Part shown: piece by piece, positions 7,998 to 16,900 of the stretch
Numbering within the stretch: position 1 is the stretch's first letter
How the letters are laid out: every line of letters begins with the position of its first letter
Assembly (NCBI GenBank): GCA_964653685.1
Contig: CAZZHA010000001.1
Span: 18,662-82,661, forward strand
Direction: 5' to 3'
DNA length: 64,000 nt
From: DATKWU01 sp964653685
Lineage (GTDB): Bacteria; Patescibacteriota; Microgenomatia; PFEM01; JAHIFH01
Made by a program: the position numbers and the translations under genes
Notes under the pieces: generated by a model
Database searches by the model: none
Told to the model about the DNA's origin: nothing
What the model saw: only the letters and a program-made list of their open reading frames with translations

Positions 7998-8984
7998 TTA
8001 AAGTTTTTTAAATCTTTCTGAAGAGAAAAATTCTGAAGCAATTACTTGAATCAATAAAACAGAAGGAACGGCTAAAACGGCCCCTAAAATACCACCAAGT
8101 TTGAAACCGATCGTTAAAGAAATGATTGTTATTAAAGGATTAACACCCGCTTCTTTACCAACAATTTGAGGATAAATGAAATTAGCCTCAATCTGTTGAA
8201 TCAAAAAATAGAGAGCCGCTACCGCCAAAGCCATTAAGGGTGAAACCGTCAAACCCGCCAAAATGGCCGGTATTGAAGCCGCTACTGGTCCGATATTGGG
8301 AACAACTTCAAAAAGCCCGGCTAAAAGAGCCAAAGGCAAAGCAAACTCAATTCCCAATAAACGCAATCCCAAATAAGATACTAAGCCAATAATTACCATG
8401 GAAACCATTTGGGCTCTTATCCAACCACCAATTTTCTCTTCCATGGCATCAATAAACTTTTCTGCTTTTTGTTCTCCGTCGCCACCAAAAAGAATATGAA
8501 GATAACGATTAAGATTCTTTCTTTCTAAAAGAAGATAGAAGGTAATTACCAAGAGAGCAGCAATCGCCACCACATTAGCTAAAATTCCCATGCTTATTTT
8601 AACCAGATTAGCGGGGACCGAACCTAGTTGTTGAATTTGGCTTTCTACAATGCGCTGGTCAATATTGGGAATACCCAAACCTTCAATGAATTCAGGTGCA
8701 TTGGTAATTAAAGTTGAAGTCTGATCAACTAGGGGCGGAATGATACCAGCAATTACCAAACCAACAACCAGGAAAATCAGAATATAAACTAGAATAATTC
8801 CCAAAATCCTAGGAATTTTTATCTTCTCCAAGCGGTCAATCGTCGGATTAATGGCCGTCATTAAAATCAATGCAACAAATAAACCAATAATAATTTGTCT
8901 GATTTGCCAGAGTAAGCCGAGAAGAATCAAAAAAGCCACGGTGAAGATAATCGTTCGATGAGAAATCTCAATTTTCTTAGGCAT
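7998..8984 (-). CDS. AI-2E family (PerM) membrane transporter
   Basis: The 328-residue protein belongs to the AI-2E/PerM family, whose members include exporters of autoinducer-2 and Na+/H+ antiporters; the substrate here cannot be told. It has the family order: two membrane segments at the N-terminus, a soluble stretch around residues 60-130, then the conserved C-terminal membrane bundle with LLAGLFEVVPNIGPVAASIP and PQIVGKEAGVNPLITIISL. The ATG at 8984 lies in an 8-base overlap with the miaA stop; a GTG three bases earlier is also possible. Coupled with miaA in one transcript. Confidence 0.9.
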   Translation of the reverse strand: MPKKIEISHRTIIFTVAFLILLGLLWQIRQIIIGLFVALILMTAINPTIDRLEKIKIPRILGIILVYILIFLVVGLVIAGIIPPLVDQTSTLITNAPEFIEGLGIPNIDQRIVESQIQQLGSVPANLVKISMGILANVVAIAALLVITFYLLLERKNLNRYLHILFGGDGEQKAEKFIDAMEEKIGGWIRAQMVSMVIIGLVSYLGLRLLGIEFALPLALLAGLFEVVPNIGPVAASIPAILAGLTVSPLMALAVAALYFLIQQIEANFIYPQIVGKEAGVNPLITIISLTIGFKLGGILGAVLAVPSVLLIQVIASEFFSSERFKKL

Positions 8985-9888
8985 CACTTTTAGAGTACCA
9001 CTTTTTAACTAAATCTTCTACCCTATTCTCCCATCCTTTTTGATTAATGTCAAACCAATCAATTCGCTTATCTTTTTTAAACCAAGTCATTTGTCGACGA
9101 GCAAAAGCATGCTCGGCCATCTGCCAACACTCAATCACGGTTTCTCGATCAACTTTTCCTTCAAAAAAAGGTTTCCATTGAAGATAACCCATGGCGTTCA
9201 TCGCTGGTAAATCCCAAGAATAACCTTGATCAATCAATTTTTTAACTTCTTTTTCCGCTCCCTTTTTAATTCGCTCCTCGACTCGTTTATCGATTCGCTG
9301 GTAGATTTTTTGGTAGTCAGTTTTTAACCCAATGAATAAAACTGACGGCTGTTGATGTTTTTTGGGTTGCCACTCAGGGTTTTCCTTTTTCCAAGCAACA
9401 ATCTCAATCGCCCGAATTAAACGTCGAGGGTTCCGACGATCAGATTGATTCAAAGAAGCGGTTTTAATTGGATCAAGCTCTTCTAAATATTGATAAAGCT
9501 TTTGGGAGGACCAATCCTTCATACCCTCACGAATCCGAGGACTAGGGGGAATATCTTTGGTAGCTAAACCATCGATCACCGCTTTAATATAAAAACCAGT
9601 CCCTCCCACCAAAATTGGCAGTTTGTTTTTCTTCCAAATCTTTTTAATTGCCTGCCAAACTAAACGATAATATTGAGAAACACTAAATTCTTGGTTAGGT
9701 TTAATAATATTGATTAAGTGAATTTTGATTGCCTTAGGATGATCTTTACCAGTCCCAATATCTAAGCCCTGATAAATCTGACGAGAATCAGCCGAAATTA
9801 ATTCAACTTTAAACTTTCTCGATAATCTAACCGCTAGAGCCGTTTTCCCGGTAGCCGTCAAGCCACAAATAATTAGAAGTTTTTTCAT
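8977..9888 (-). CDS. miaA: tRNA dimethylallyltransferase MiaA
   Basis: MiaA puts a dimethylallyl group on A37 of tRNAs that read codons starting with U, the substrate for MiaB. The 303-residue protein shows the P-loop GLTATGKTA (9-17), SADSRQIYQGLDIGTGK, GGTGFYIKAVIDGL and the DRRNPRRLIRAIE region of the tRNA-binding site, and ends with RRQMTWFKKD. An extended -10 element TGC-TAAAAT lies 15 bases upstream of its ATG, overlapping the divergent promoter region of the AlkD-like gene. A MiaB-like gene follows about 1.1 kb away on the same strand but in another transcript. Confidence 0.96.
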   Translation of the reverse strand: MKKLLIICGLTATGKTALAVRLSRKFKVELISADSRQIYQGLDIGTGKDHPKAIKIHLINIIKPNQEFSVSQYYRLVWQAIKKIWKKNKLPILVGGTGFYIKAVIDGLATKDIPPSPRIREGMKDWSSQKLYQYLEELDPIKTASLNQSDRRNPRRLIRAIEIVAWKKENPEWQPKKHQQPSVLFIGLKTDYQKIYQRIDKRVEERIKKGAEKEVKKLIDQGYSWDLPAMNAMGYLQWKPFFEGKVDRETVIECWQMAEHAFARRQMTWFKKDKRIDWFDINQKGWENRVEDLVKKWYSKSDA

Positions 9889-9913
9889 TTATGCTATATT
9901 TATATTTTAGCAG

Positions 9914-10606
9914 ATGAAGGACAGAGAAATTATCAAAAAGTTAAAATCCCTTTCTAATCCCAAGAATATCGAGGGAATGATTCGTTTTGGGATTAACCCT
10001 AAAAATACCTATGGTGTCTCTCTTCCTGTTCTTAGAAAAATGGCTAAACAGATTGGTAAAAATCATCAATTAGCCCAACAACTCTGGGATTCAGGTATTC
10101 ACGAAGCCCGAATCTTGGCGGGTTTGATTGGTGAACCAGAGAAGTTAACGGAAAAGCAAATGGAAAAATGGGTGAAAGATTTCGATTCCTGGGATATTTG
10201 TGATCAGGTTTGTAGTAATCTTTTTGATAAAACTCAATTTGCCTATTCAAAAGCTTTTACCTGGACTAAAAGAAAAGAAGAGTTTGTTAAAAGAGCTGGT
10301 TTTGTGATGATGGCCTGTTTGTCAGTCTATGATAAAGAAGCTAATAATAAAAAATTTGAGCAATTTTTTCCGATTATCAAAAGAGAAGCTGATGATCAAA
10401 GAAATTTTGTGAGAAAAGCCGTTAATTGGGCTTTAAGACAGATTGGTAAAAGAAATCTTGTTTTGAATAAGAAAGCCATTGCTGTGGCTAAGCAAATTCA
10501 AAAGATGGAATCTAAAAGCGCTCAATGGATTGCTAATAATGCTTTAAAGGAATTGACGAGTGAGGCAGTCCAAGAAAGACTGGTCGCGAAAAAAATGCTA
10601 AAATAG
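9914..10606 (+). CDS. AlkD-like DNA alkylation repair protein
   Basis: The 230-residue protein is built of HEAT-like helical repeats. The motifs YGVSLPVLRKMAKQIGKN near residue 35, HEARILAGLIGEP near 65 and FDSWDICDQVCSNLF near 90 match the AlkD family of DNA glycosylases, which remove alkylated bases without flipping them. WALRQIGKRN late in the protein is the conserved DNA-contact repeat. The gene diverges from miaA, with a TGC-TATATT element 14 bases before the ATG. Substrate specificity is an inference from the family. Confidence 0.9.
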   Translation: MKDREIIKKLKSLSNPKNIEGMIRFGINPKNTYGVSLPVLRKMAKQIGKNHQLAQQLWDSGIHEARILAGLIGEPEKLTEKQMEKWVKDFDSWDICDQVCSNLFDKTQFAYSKAFTWTKRKEEFVKRAGFVMMACLSVYDKEANNKKFEQFFPIIKREADDQRNFVRKAVNWALRQIGKRNLVLNKKAIAVAKQIQKMESKSAQWIANNALKELTSEAVQERLVAKKMLK

Positions 10607-10631
10607 CTTTAAGGAAAGGGGGTGAGAAATA

Positions 10632-11015
10632 ATGAAAGGTTATGTAGGAAAAATAGAAGAGCTTACTGAAAAAAATAGTAACTTTAGGCAAGTCCTTTTT
10701 ACCGGTAAATACTGCCAGTTAGTGGTCATGAGTCTAAAACCAAAAGAGGAAATCGGCATGGAGGTTCACAATCAACTGGACCAATTTTTCCGGATTGAAG
10801 AGGGACAAGCCAAGGTAATAATTGATGGTGAGGAACATCTTGTCGGCGATGGGGATGCAATTATTGTTCCGGGTGGTAGTCAACACAATGTTATTAATAA
10901 TTCAGAAACCGAAGACCTTAAGCTTTACACAATCTATTCTCCGCCCAATCATCCTGAGGGAACGATTCATCAAACAAAAGAAGAAGCGATGGCGGCTGAA
11001 CACGAGGAACACTAA
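10632..11015 (+). CDS. Cupin-domain protein
   Basis: A single-domain cupin of 127 residues. Motif 1 reads EVHNQLDQFFRIEEGQAKV and motif 2 VPGGSQHNVIN, giving two or three metal-ligand candidates (His near 47, Glu near 56, His near 93). Substrate unknown; similar CPR and archaeal proteins are often annotated as mannose-6-phosphate isomerase-like. A GGGGGTGA site lies 8 bases before the ATG, 25 bases after the AlkD-like gene, so the two are likely cotranscribed. Confidence 0.85.
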   Translation: MKGYVGKIEELTEKNSNFRQVLFTGKYCQLVVMSLKPKEEIGMEVHNQLDQFFRIEEGQAKVIIDGEEHLVGDGDAIIVPGGSQHNVINNSETEDLKLYTIYSPPNHPEGTIHQTKEEAMAAEHEEH

Positions 11016-11034
11016 AACTAAACCTTAGTTTTTT
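11014..11034. terminator. Terminator between convergent genes
   Basis: An AT-rich perfect stem AAAACTAA / TTAGTTTT (11014-11021 and 11025-11032) with a 3-base loop, followed on the plus strand by TT and mirrored on the minus strand. It overlaps the stop of the MiaB-like gene and probably serves both transcripts. Confidence 0.55.
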
Positions 11035-12052
11035 GGTTAATCAATTTCTCTAAAATTTGCCAACGTCGTTTTTTCTCTTCTGAAGAAACATTATCTTTTA
11101 ATTTAAAAGCAGCCGTACCTGGTCTGGGTGAATATTTGGCGATGTAGGCTTTAACAAAACCAACCTTTTGACAAAGTTTAACCGTATTTTTAAAAGCTTT
11201 TTTAGTTTCTCCCGGAAAACCAACAATAATATCAGTACTAATCTGAATATTGGGTATCTTCTTTTTGATTTTTTCTACTAACTTCAGGTATTGAGAAACA
11301 GTATAAGGACGATTCATCTTCTTTAAAATCTGATTATCACCGGATTGGACCGGTAAATGAAGTTCCCGACTAACTTTTGCTAAACTCATCGCCTCAATAA
11401 TCTCATCAGTCAAATCCCAAGGATTAGAAGTAAGAAAAGAAATTTTTTTAATTCCTTTTGTTTCATGAAGACCTTTAAGCAGTTTAGCAAAATTAGGTTG
11501 GTAAGAATTAACATTTTGGCCTAATAAAATAACTTCTTGATAACCTTGTTTAACTAGATTCTCTACCTCAGTAATAATTTCCTTAAAAGGCCGACTGATT
11601 TCCTTGCCTCGAGCATAAGGAACAACACAATAAGAACAGAAATGATCACAACCCTCCATAATTGAAATCAAAGCACTGTTTTTCTTTTTTCTCTTAGGTT
11701 CAACTTTTTCAGAAGCAATTAATTCTTCAATAGTTTTAAATTCGTTAACTTGAGGCAATTTCCTTTTCAATTGACGTAAAGTGTAACGTCGTCTTTCACC
11801 TAAAGCTGAACCTAACATGCAACCAGTCAGAATAATTTTCTGGTTTTTTTTTCTCTGTTGATTAAGATTATTAATTAAACCAAAAACCCGGTTTTCCGCT
11901 GATTCTCGAACCGAACAAGTGTTAATCACAATCACATTAGCCTCTTCAATTTTCTTAGCCAGTTGATAACCTTTTTTTTCAAAAACACCAGCCATTCTCT
12001 CCGAATCTGCCTCATTCATCTGACAACCAAAAGTCTGAATAAAATATTTCAT
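11018..12052 (-). CDS. miaB: MiaB-like tRNA methylthiotransferase without TRAM domain
   Basis: A radical-SAM methylthiotransferase that would turn i6A37 of tRNA into ms2i6A37. The N-terminal cluster ligands are Cys10, Cys46 and Cys78, and the radical-SAM triad CDHFCSYC is at 135-142. VSQYLKLVEKIKKKIPNI and TDIIVGFPGET are the usual B12-free radical-SAM barrel motifs. The protein stops at 344 residues, just after YSPRPGTAAFKLKD and a short helix, whereas MiaB normally has a further TRAM domain of about 70 residues that binds tRNA. The next base after the stop is the convergent terminator, so no remnant of TRAM is present. Confidence 0.88.
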   Translation of the reverse strand: MKYFIQTFGCQMNEADSERMAGVFEKKGYQLAKKIEEANVIVINTCSVRESAENRVFGLINNLNQQRKKNQKIILTGCMLGSALGERRRYTLRQLKRKLPQVNEFKTIEELIASEKVEPKRKKKNSALISIMEGCDHFCSYCVVPYARGKEISRPFKEIITEVENLVKQGYQEVILLGQNVNSYQPNFAKLLKGLHETKGIKKISFLTSNPWDLTDEIIEAMSLAKVSRELHLPVQSGDNQILKKMNRPYTVSQYLKLVEKIKKKIPNIQISTDIIVGFPGETKKAFKNTVKLCQKVGFVKAYIAKYSPRPGTAAFKLKDNVSSEEKKRRWQILEKLINQKTKV

Positions 12053-12094
12053 AGCCTATATTTTAACATTTCCAGTCTCTCAATTTTACTCTTG

Positions 12095-12103
12095 TGATAA
12101 AAT
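12095..12103 (+). promoter_or_regulatory. Extended -10 promoter, leaderless
   Basis: TGA-TAAAAT ending exactly 6 bases before the ATG at 12110, so transcription would begin at the start codon itself. No good -35 hexamer is present. Confidence 0.65.
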
Positions 12104-12109
12104 CAGGCT

Positions 12110-12511
12110 ATGCATCAATTCAAAGTCGCCAAATTAGTCCGAGACAAAATTGCCCAAAACATGATTGCTAATGAAAACGCTAGTTATCAAGTCTTAAACG
12201 ATAAAAATTTTATTCACCAACTAAAAAAGAAAATTCTCGAAGAAGCCAAAGAATTGGTTCCCGTTAAAGATAAGGAAAAGATGATTAAAGAAATCGCTGA
12301 TCTTCAGGAAATTATTAATGCTTTAATCAAAGCTTTAAAATCTTCAAAAAAGGAAGTCAAAGCCAAACAAAGAGAAGAAAATAAAAAATCAGGCTCTTTT
12401 AAAAAAAGGCTTTATATTGAAAAGATTGAATTAGATAATAAGCACCCATGGCTTGATTACTATCTTTCTCACCCCAAAAAATATCCTAAAATCAAAGAAA
12501 AGAGTAATTAA
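12110..12511 (+). CDS. Phosphoribosyl-ATP pyrophosphohydrolase-like (MazG-fold) protein
   Basis: The opening KVAKLVRDKIAQNM and the helices ILEEAKELV and EIADLQEIINALIKAL give the all-alpha NTP pyrophosphatase pattern, with the acidic E-E-x-x-E and E-x-x-D residues that hold magnesium. It resembles the family often called PRA-PH-like in archaea and CPR; there are no histidine synthesis genes around, so a house-cleaning nucleotide pyrophosphatase role is more likely than HisE. The C-terminal half is a basic tail. The transcript is predicted to be leaderless. Confidence 0.75.
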   Translation: MHQFKVAKLVRDKIAQNMIANENASYQVLNDKNFIHQLKKKILEEAKELVPVKDKEKMIKEIADLQEIINALIKALKSSKKEVKAKQREENKKSGSFKKRLYIEKIELDNKHPWLDYYLSHPKKYPKIKEKSN

Positions 12512-12523
12512 CGGAAAATAATT

Positions 12524-13309
12524 CTAACTACTGGCACTTGTATATTGAGTTAAAGCATAGCGCCAAAAACGAAGCGATCCCCATAAAAACAAACCATTAA
12601 CTAAAAAAGCCGCCATTACCCAAGGCCAAGAAATCAAGCCCATTAAAGCTTTAGTGGGCACTGTAAAAAGAAAAACCACGGGAATGGTAAAAGTTAAAAT
12701 CCATCTAATGATTTCCCTATAAATATCGGTTGGAAAGCGAGCCATGCCGGTCATATCACGATAAATCCAAAGTAAATGGTCTATTTCCATGGTAATGATA
12801 CCAACGCTGCAAGCAAAAAGATGAAAAGAAAAACCCAAGATAAAACTATTAAACAAGAGAAGCATCGCTAAAAATAAGTGATCAAAACCAGCAAAAAGTT
12901 GTTGGGAAAAGATAAACCAAACAAAGAAAATTGAAAGAGGAATTAAAGTAATTAAATCCAAGATATCGGTATAGCCAAAGACTGGTCGGAAAAAAGAAGG
13001 TAAAGGTCTTAATAAATCTAAGTCAAAATTACCAGAAGTGACCAAGGGTCGAAAATGATAAGCGCCTCGGAATAAAAACTGGGTAAAGATATCAACGATG
13101 TTAAAAATTAAAAAGAATAAAATTACTTGTTCGCGAGAATAACCGGCTAGAGTTTTTGTTTGAGACAAAACTACTAATAAAAAGATAATCATAAAAAGAA
13201 ATCTCAAAATCTTGCCAATGATAAAGAAAAGACCTGATAAGGAAGTCAGTAATTGTTCTTGAGCTGCGTTCTTAGCCATTAAAAACCAAATTTTAGTCAA
13301 TCGTTTCAT
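12524..13309 (-). CDS. ABC-2 type exporter permease (DUF990-like), second
   Basis: A 261-residue permease with six predicted membrane segments. FIVDIF-like and FRGAYHFRPLVTSGNFDLDL sequences between TM2 and TM3 match the DUF990/ABC-2 family, whose members pair as heterodimers with an ATPase of the NatA type. It follows the first permease by 4 bases and is the last gene of a three-gene exporter operon. Substrate unknown; drug, peptide or lipid export are all possible. Confidence 0.88.
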   Translation of the reverse strand: MKRLTKIWFLMAKNAAQEQLLTSLSGLFFIIGKILRFLFMIIFLLVVLSQTKTLAGYSREQVILFFLIFNIVDIFTQFLFRGAYHFRPLVTSGNFDLDLLRPLPSFFRPVFGYTDILDLITLIPLSIFFVWFIFSQQLFAGFDHLFLAMLLLFNSFILGFSFHLFACSVGIITMEIDHLLWIYRDMTGMARFPTDIYREIIRWILTFTIPVVFLFTVPTKALMGLISWPWVMAAFLVNGLFLWGSLRFWRYALTQYTSASS

Positions 13310-13313
13310 TAAT

Positions 13314-14111
13314 TTAGCCTCCCCAGGCAGAGTAATGCCTTAAACCTTTTCGCCAAACTAACCGCGAAAGATAAAACATCATCACTAACCAAAAAATCAT
13401 CACTCCTGTTACCTTGATTATTTCCATGATTGAAACCTGTTCTAGCCAAATTTTTAAAGGAAAATAGATTAAATAAGGAAAGGGAGTAGCGAGAATAAAG
13501 CGAGCTAACCAATGAGGAAGAATGTCGATCGGAAAAAAAGCACCTGACATAAATTCAACTACCACTAACATAATCAACCAGCGCGGTGCCCAATTAGATT
13601 CTGTCCAAAAAGATAAAGAACAAGCAATCAGATTAATAAAAAAGAAAAGCAAAGCTGATAGGAAAATCAAGAGAATAAAAAAGAGGAGATTAAGCGGGTT
13701 TTGAGGAAACCAAAAAGGTGGTCTAAAAAGATAAAGAACCAACCCAATCTCAACTAAAACAAAAGAAAGATTCAAGAGTTTGTCAGCCAAATCGCGAGTA
13801 AAGTAAAAGTTTCGGGGAGATAAGGGTTTGACTAGAAAACTATTAATCTTACCACTATAAATATCGGCCTCAAGGTCGGTACTCCGATTAGACATTACCA
13901 ATCCCCTTAAAAAGGCAATCCCAATCACATAAGTCAACATTTGGGCTTTTTGGTAGCCAAAAATTTCACCTCGCCCCTGGTAAATAGCGGCCCAAAAGAA
14001 AAAAAGAGTCAAAAAAAGAATAAAACTGCGAAATCGCCAAAGAAGAAAGTTCAAACGGTAAACAAAATATTCTTCAAGCGTGTTTTTAATTAATTGAAGA
14101 TACTTAGTCAT
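13314..14111 (-). CDS. ABC-2 type exporter permease (DUF990-like), first
   Basis: A 265-residue membrane protein with the motif MSNRSTDLEADIYSGKINSF between TM2 and TM3 and PLSPRNFYFTRDLADK after it, both typical of the DUF990 group. I start it at ATG 14111, which lies in an 8-base overlap with the ATPase stop; an earlier ATG at 14150 would give 13 more residues inside the ATPase gene and is less likely. It forms the heterodimeric partner of the next permease. Confidence 0.88.
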   Translation of the reverse strand: MTKYLQLIKNTLEEYFVYRLNFLLWRFRSFILFLTLFFFWAAIYQGRGEIFGYQKAQMLTYVIGIAFLRGLVMSNRSTDLEADIYSGKINSFLVKPLSPRNFYFTRDLADKLLNLSFVLVEIGLVLYLFRPPFWFPQNPLNLLFFILLIFLSALLFFFINLIACSLSFWTESNWAPRWLIMLVVVEFMSGAFFPIDILPHWLARFILATPFPYLIYFPLKIWLEQVSIMEIIKVTGVMIFWLVMMFYLSRLVWRKGLRHYSAWGG

Positions 14112-15087
14112 ACTTCTTACCGGTGAATAATTCTCGAATAATATCTTCAATTGCCGGTTCTTCGATGTTTAGATCAGCCACTGGTAACTCATTCAAAGCT
14201 TTAGTCGCAAGCATTGAAACCTCGTTTCTTTTGGCCGAAAAAATTAATTCTGGATAATTAAATTCTTTGATTTTGCCAATCGTTTCTAACCTTTTAGGAT
14301 CCACTTCTTTAGCCAAAATAATTGAAATTTGTTTATGGTCAGCATATTTTTTAGTAATTTCTCTGAGCTGACCGTCAAAAACAATTTTTCCATTATCAAT
14401 AATAATGACTCGCTGGCAAAGTTCTTTAACATCACTCATATAATGAGAGGTGAGGATAATGGTTGATTTGGAGCGCCGGTTGTATTCTTTAATAAAGTCA
14501 CGCATCCTCTTTTGCATGACCACATCAAGACCAATCGTTGGCTCGTCAAGAAAAAGCACCTTGGGCGAATGAAGCAAAGCAGCCACTAATTCACATTTCA
14601 TTCTCTGACCTAAGGAAAGTTTCCTCACTTGGACTCTAAGGAGATCTTTAACCTCAAGTAACCGAGTCAGTTCGTCTAAGGTTTTTTTAAACTGCTTATC
14701 AGGAATTCCATAAATCTCCTTATTCAATAAAAAAGTTTCCATGGCTGGCAAATCCCACCAAAGCTGGTTTTTTTGCCCCATAACTAAAGCAATTTGTTTG
14801 AGAAATTCTGGTTTCCTCTTCCAAGGATCAAAACCTAAAACCGAAATCTTACCTGAACTAGGATAGAGTAATCCCGAAAGACACTTTAAAGTGGTGGTTT
14901 TTCCAGCTCCATTAGGACCAATAAAACCAATTAACTCACCTTCGTTAATAGAAAAGGAAATATTATTAACCGCCTTAACCTCAACGTATTTTCTCTTAAA
15001 AAGAGATTTAACTGAACTAGTTAATCCCGGTTCTTTTTGATGAACTCGATAGAATTTTTTTAGACGAGAAACTTGAATTGCTGCCAC
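14104..15087 (-). CDS. ABC exporter ATP-binding protein (NatA-like)
   Basis: A 327-residue ATPase that powers the two downstream permeases. Walker A is GPNGAGKTT (57-65), the Q-loop VMGQKNQLWWDLP, the signature LSLGQRMKCELVAALL and Walker B VLFLDEPTIGLD; the H-loop is TSHYMSDV. The insertion SLFKRKYVEVKAV near the N-terminus and the C-terminal domain of about 80 residues are typical of the group that accompanies DUF990 permeases. The start is GTG, with a weak TGT-TAAACT element upstream. Confidence 0.95.
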   Translation of the reverse strand: MAAIQVSRLKKFYRVHQKEPGLTSSVKSLFKRKYVEVKAVNNISFSINEGELIGFIGPNGAGKTTTLKCLSGLLYPSSGKISVLGFDPWKRKPEFLKQIALVMGQKNQLWWDLPAMETFLLNKEIYGIPDKQFKKTLDELTRLLEVKDLLRVQVRKLSLGQRMKCELVAALLHSPKVLFLDEPTIGLDVVMQKRMRDFIKEYNRRSKSTIILTSHYMSDVKELCQRVIIIDNGKIVFDGQLREITKKYADHKQISIILAKEVDPKRLETIGKIKEFNYPELIFSAKRNEVSMLATKALNELPVADLNIEEPAIEDIIRELFTGKKYD

Positions 15088-15123
15088 TGCAGTTTAAAGT
15101 TTAACATATCTGAAGGAGAAAAA

Positions 15124-15396
15124 TTACCTGACCGCCTTCTTTAATGGTTTGCCTGGAGAAAATCTAGGAGCCCGATGACTTTTAACCATTTTCTTTTCAC
15201 CGCTTCCAGGAACAATAACTGGCTTTTCTTTAACCTTAGCAACTCGAAAAGTACCAAAACCAGAAAGAACGACTTTATCACCTTTTTTTAAAGCATTAGC
15301 TATTTCAGTTAAAAAAGTGTCAATTGCCTCTCGAGAAGCCCTTTTAGTTAAATGGGCCTTAGCCGCTACCAAAGTCACAATTTGTTTTTTAGTCAT
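15124..15396 (-). CDS. hup: HU family DNA-binding protein
   Basis: A 90-residue histone-like protein that bends and compacts DNA as a dimer. MTKKQIVTLVAAKAHLTKR, EIANALKKGDKVVLSGFGTF and the beta-arm region with PGSGEKKMVKSHRAPRFSPGK are all present; the usual RNP in the arm is HRAPRF here. A strong AGGAGGTGA site and a good TTGACA-17-TATCCT promoter support high expression. Confidence 0.96.
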   Translation of the reverse strand: MTKKQIVTLVAAKAHLTKRASREAIDTFLTEIANALKKGDKVVLSGFGTFRVAKVKEKPVIVPGSGEKKMVKSHRAPRFSPGKPLKKAVR

Positions 15397-15448
15397 AAAT
15401 TCACCTCCTTTTTACCACTCTTAAATGGTGAGCAGGAGATTCCTTTAA

Positions 15449-15477
15449 AGGATAGCTTAAAAGGAGAAGATTGTCAA
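15449..15477 (-). promoter_or_regulatory. Promoter of the HU gene
   Basis: TTGACA (complement of 15472-15477), 17-base spacer, TATCCT (complement of 15449-15454). It gives a leader of about 45 bases with a strong ribosome binding site. Confidence 0.8.
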
Positions 15478-15511
15478 GCTAATTCGGCCTTTTCGTTTAT
15501 TGATTAGCTAA

Positions 15512-16900
15512 TTATTTTGCTTTAGTCGTCTCGCTGGCGGAAGTCTCGCGGATACAAGTCACCTTAATCTGGCCAGCATAGGTGACTTTTTCTTCTAATT
15601 TTTGGGTAATTTTATTAGCCAAAACTACCAGTTCGTCATCATTAACTTCTTCTGGTTTAACCATGACCCGAACATCTCGACCGGCCTGATAAGCAAACGC
15701 CTCCTCCACTCCCTTGAATTTATTAGCAATTTCTTCAATTTCCTCCATTCGCTTCACGTACTCTTCATGAGCGGCGTATCTAGCGCCTGGTCGGGAGCCG
15801 GAAATAGCGTCAGCAACCCAAATAATCCGCGATTCAGCTGACGAAAAAGGTTTATCTTCATGATGTTCGGCAATACAAGCAACCACTTCTTTGGGAATAC
15901 CGTATTTCTTGGCTAATTCAACTCCTAACTGGACATGGGTACCTTCTTCCTCAGTGACCACTTTGCCAATATCGTGAAGGAGACAACTCAAACGAACAAT
16001 ATTAACATCGGCCCCAACTTCATGAGCAATCTGAAGACCAATTTTGGTTTCTTCAAGAGTATGAGCGATCATGTTTTGACCATAAGAAAATCTGAATTTG
16101 AAACGGCCTAGAAGTTTAATTAAATCAGGATGAAGTTGATAAACATTAACCGCATGACAAAGCCTTTTACCTTCCTCGAACATAATCTTCTCAACTTCTT
16201 TTTTAGTTTGACTAACAACTTCTTTAATTCTGGCTGGCTGAATTCTTTGGTCTCTAATTAATTTTTGCAAAGCTCTTTTGGCAATTTCCCGACGAATTGA
16301 ATCAAAAGAAGAAATAATAATGTCATTAGCATCACCTAATTCAATCTCCACTCCTGTAGCCTGTTCAAAAGCCCGAATGTTTCTGCCCTCACGACCAATC
16401 ACCCTACCTTTCAATTCCTCACTCGGCAGTTGAACCGAAGAAACCGTGTACTCGGCCACATAATCAGTGGCTCCATGCTGCATGGCTTCAACCAATAACT
16501 CTTTGGCTTTCTCTTCAACTGTCTCTTCAACTTCTTCTTCCGCTTCTTTAACTTTGCGAGCCATACTTTCAGCTAGACGTTTCTCCGTTGCTTCCAATAA
16601 AAGATTTTTGGCTTCCTCGCGAGTTAATTCAGCAATCTTTTCTAATTTAGCAATTACTTTTTTTCTTATCTCTTCAACTTCAGTTAATTTCTTATCCAAA
16701 TCTTGTTGACGCTTATCAAGCTGGTTTTCTTTTTCCTCTAAAGCCCCTTCTCTTCTTTCAATTTCTGCAATTTTAGTTGCCAGCTCTTTAGCGATTTTTT
16801 TACTGTTCACTTTTTTTGTCGATTTTACTTCTTTCCCACCTTTTTGAGTTGCTTTTTCTTCGTCTAAAGCTTTGGTTAATAAATTATCTAATAATCCCAT
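15512..16900 (-). CDS. rny: Ribonuclease Y without membrane anchor
   Basis: RNase Y starts decay of many mRNAs in bacteria without RNase E. The 462-residue protein has a coiled coil rich in Lys and Glu (about 35-140), a KH domain with GRVIGREGRNIRAFE (165-179) and an HD domain with LLHDIGK (307-313) and AEHHED near 345. The N-terminal membrane helix that ties most RNase Y proteins to the membrane is absent: the sequence opens MGLLDNLLTKALDEEK. An in-frame TAG four codons upstream and a GGGAGG site directly before the ATG show this is the true start. An 8-bp inverted pair (16922-16929 with 17032-17039) brackets the leader region. Confidence 0.94.
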   Translation of the reverse strand: MGLLDNLLTKALDEEKATQKGGKEVKSTKKVNSKKIAKELATKIAEIERREGALEEKENQLDKRQQDLDKKLTEVEEIRKKVIAKLEKIAELTREEAKNLLLEATEKRLAESMARKVKEAEEEVEETVEEKAKELLVEAMQHGATDYVAEYTVSSVQLPSEELKGRVIGREGRNIRAFEQATGVEIELGDANDIIISSFDSIRREIAKRALQKLIRDQRIQPARIKEVVSQTKKEVEKIMFEEGKRLCHAVNVYQLHPDLIKLLGRFKFRFSYGQNMIAHTLEETKIGLQIAHEVGADVNIVRLSCLLHDIGKVVTEEEGTHVQLGVELAKKYGIPKEVVACIAEHHEDKPFSSAESRIIWVADAISGSRPGARYAAHEEYVKRMEEIEEIANKFKGVEEAFAYQAGRDVRVMVKPEEVNDDELVVLANKITQKLEEKVTYAGQIKVTCIRETSASETTKAK

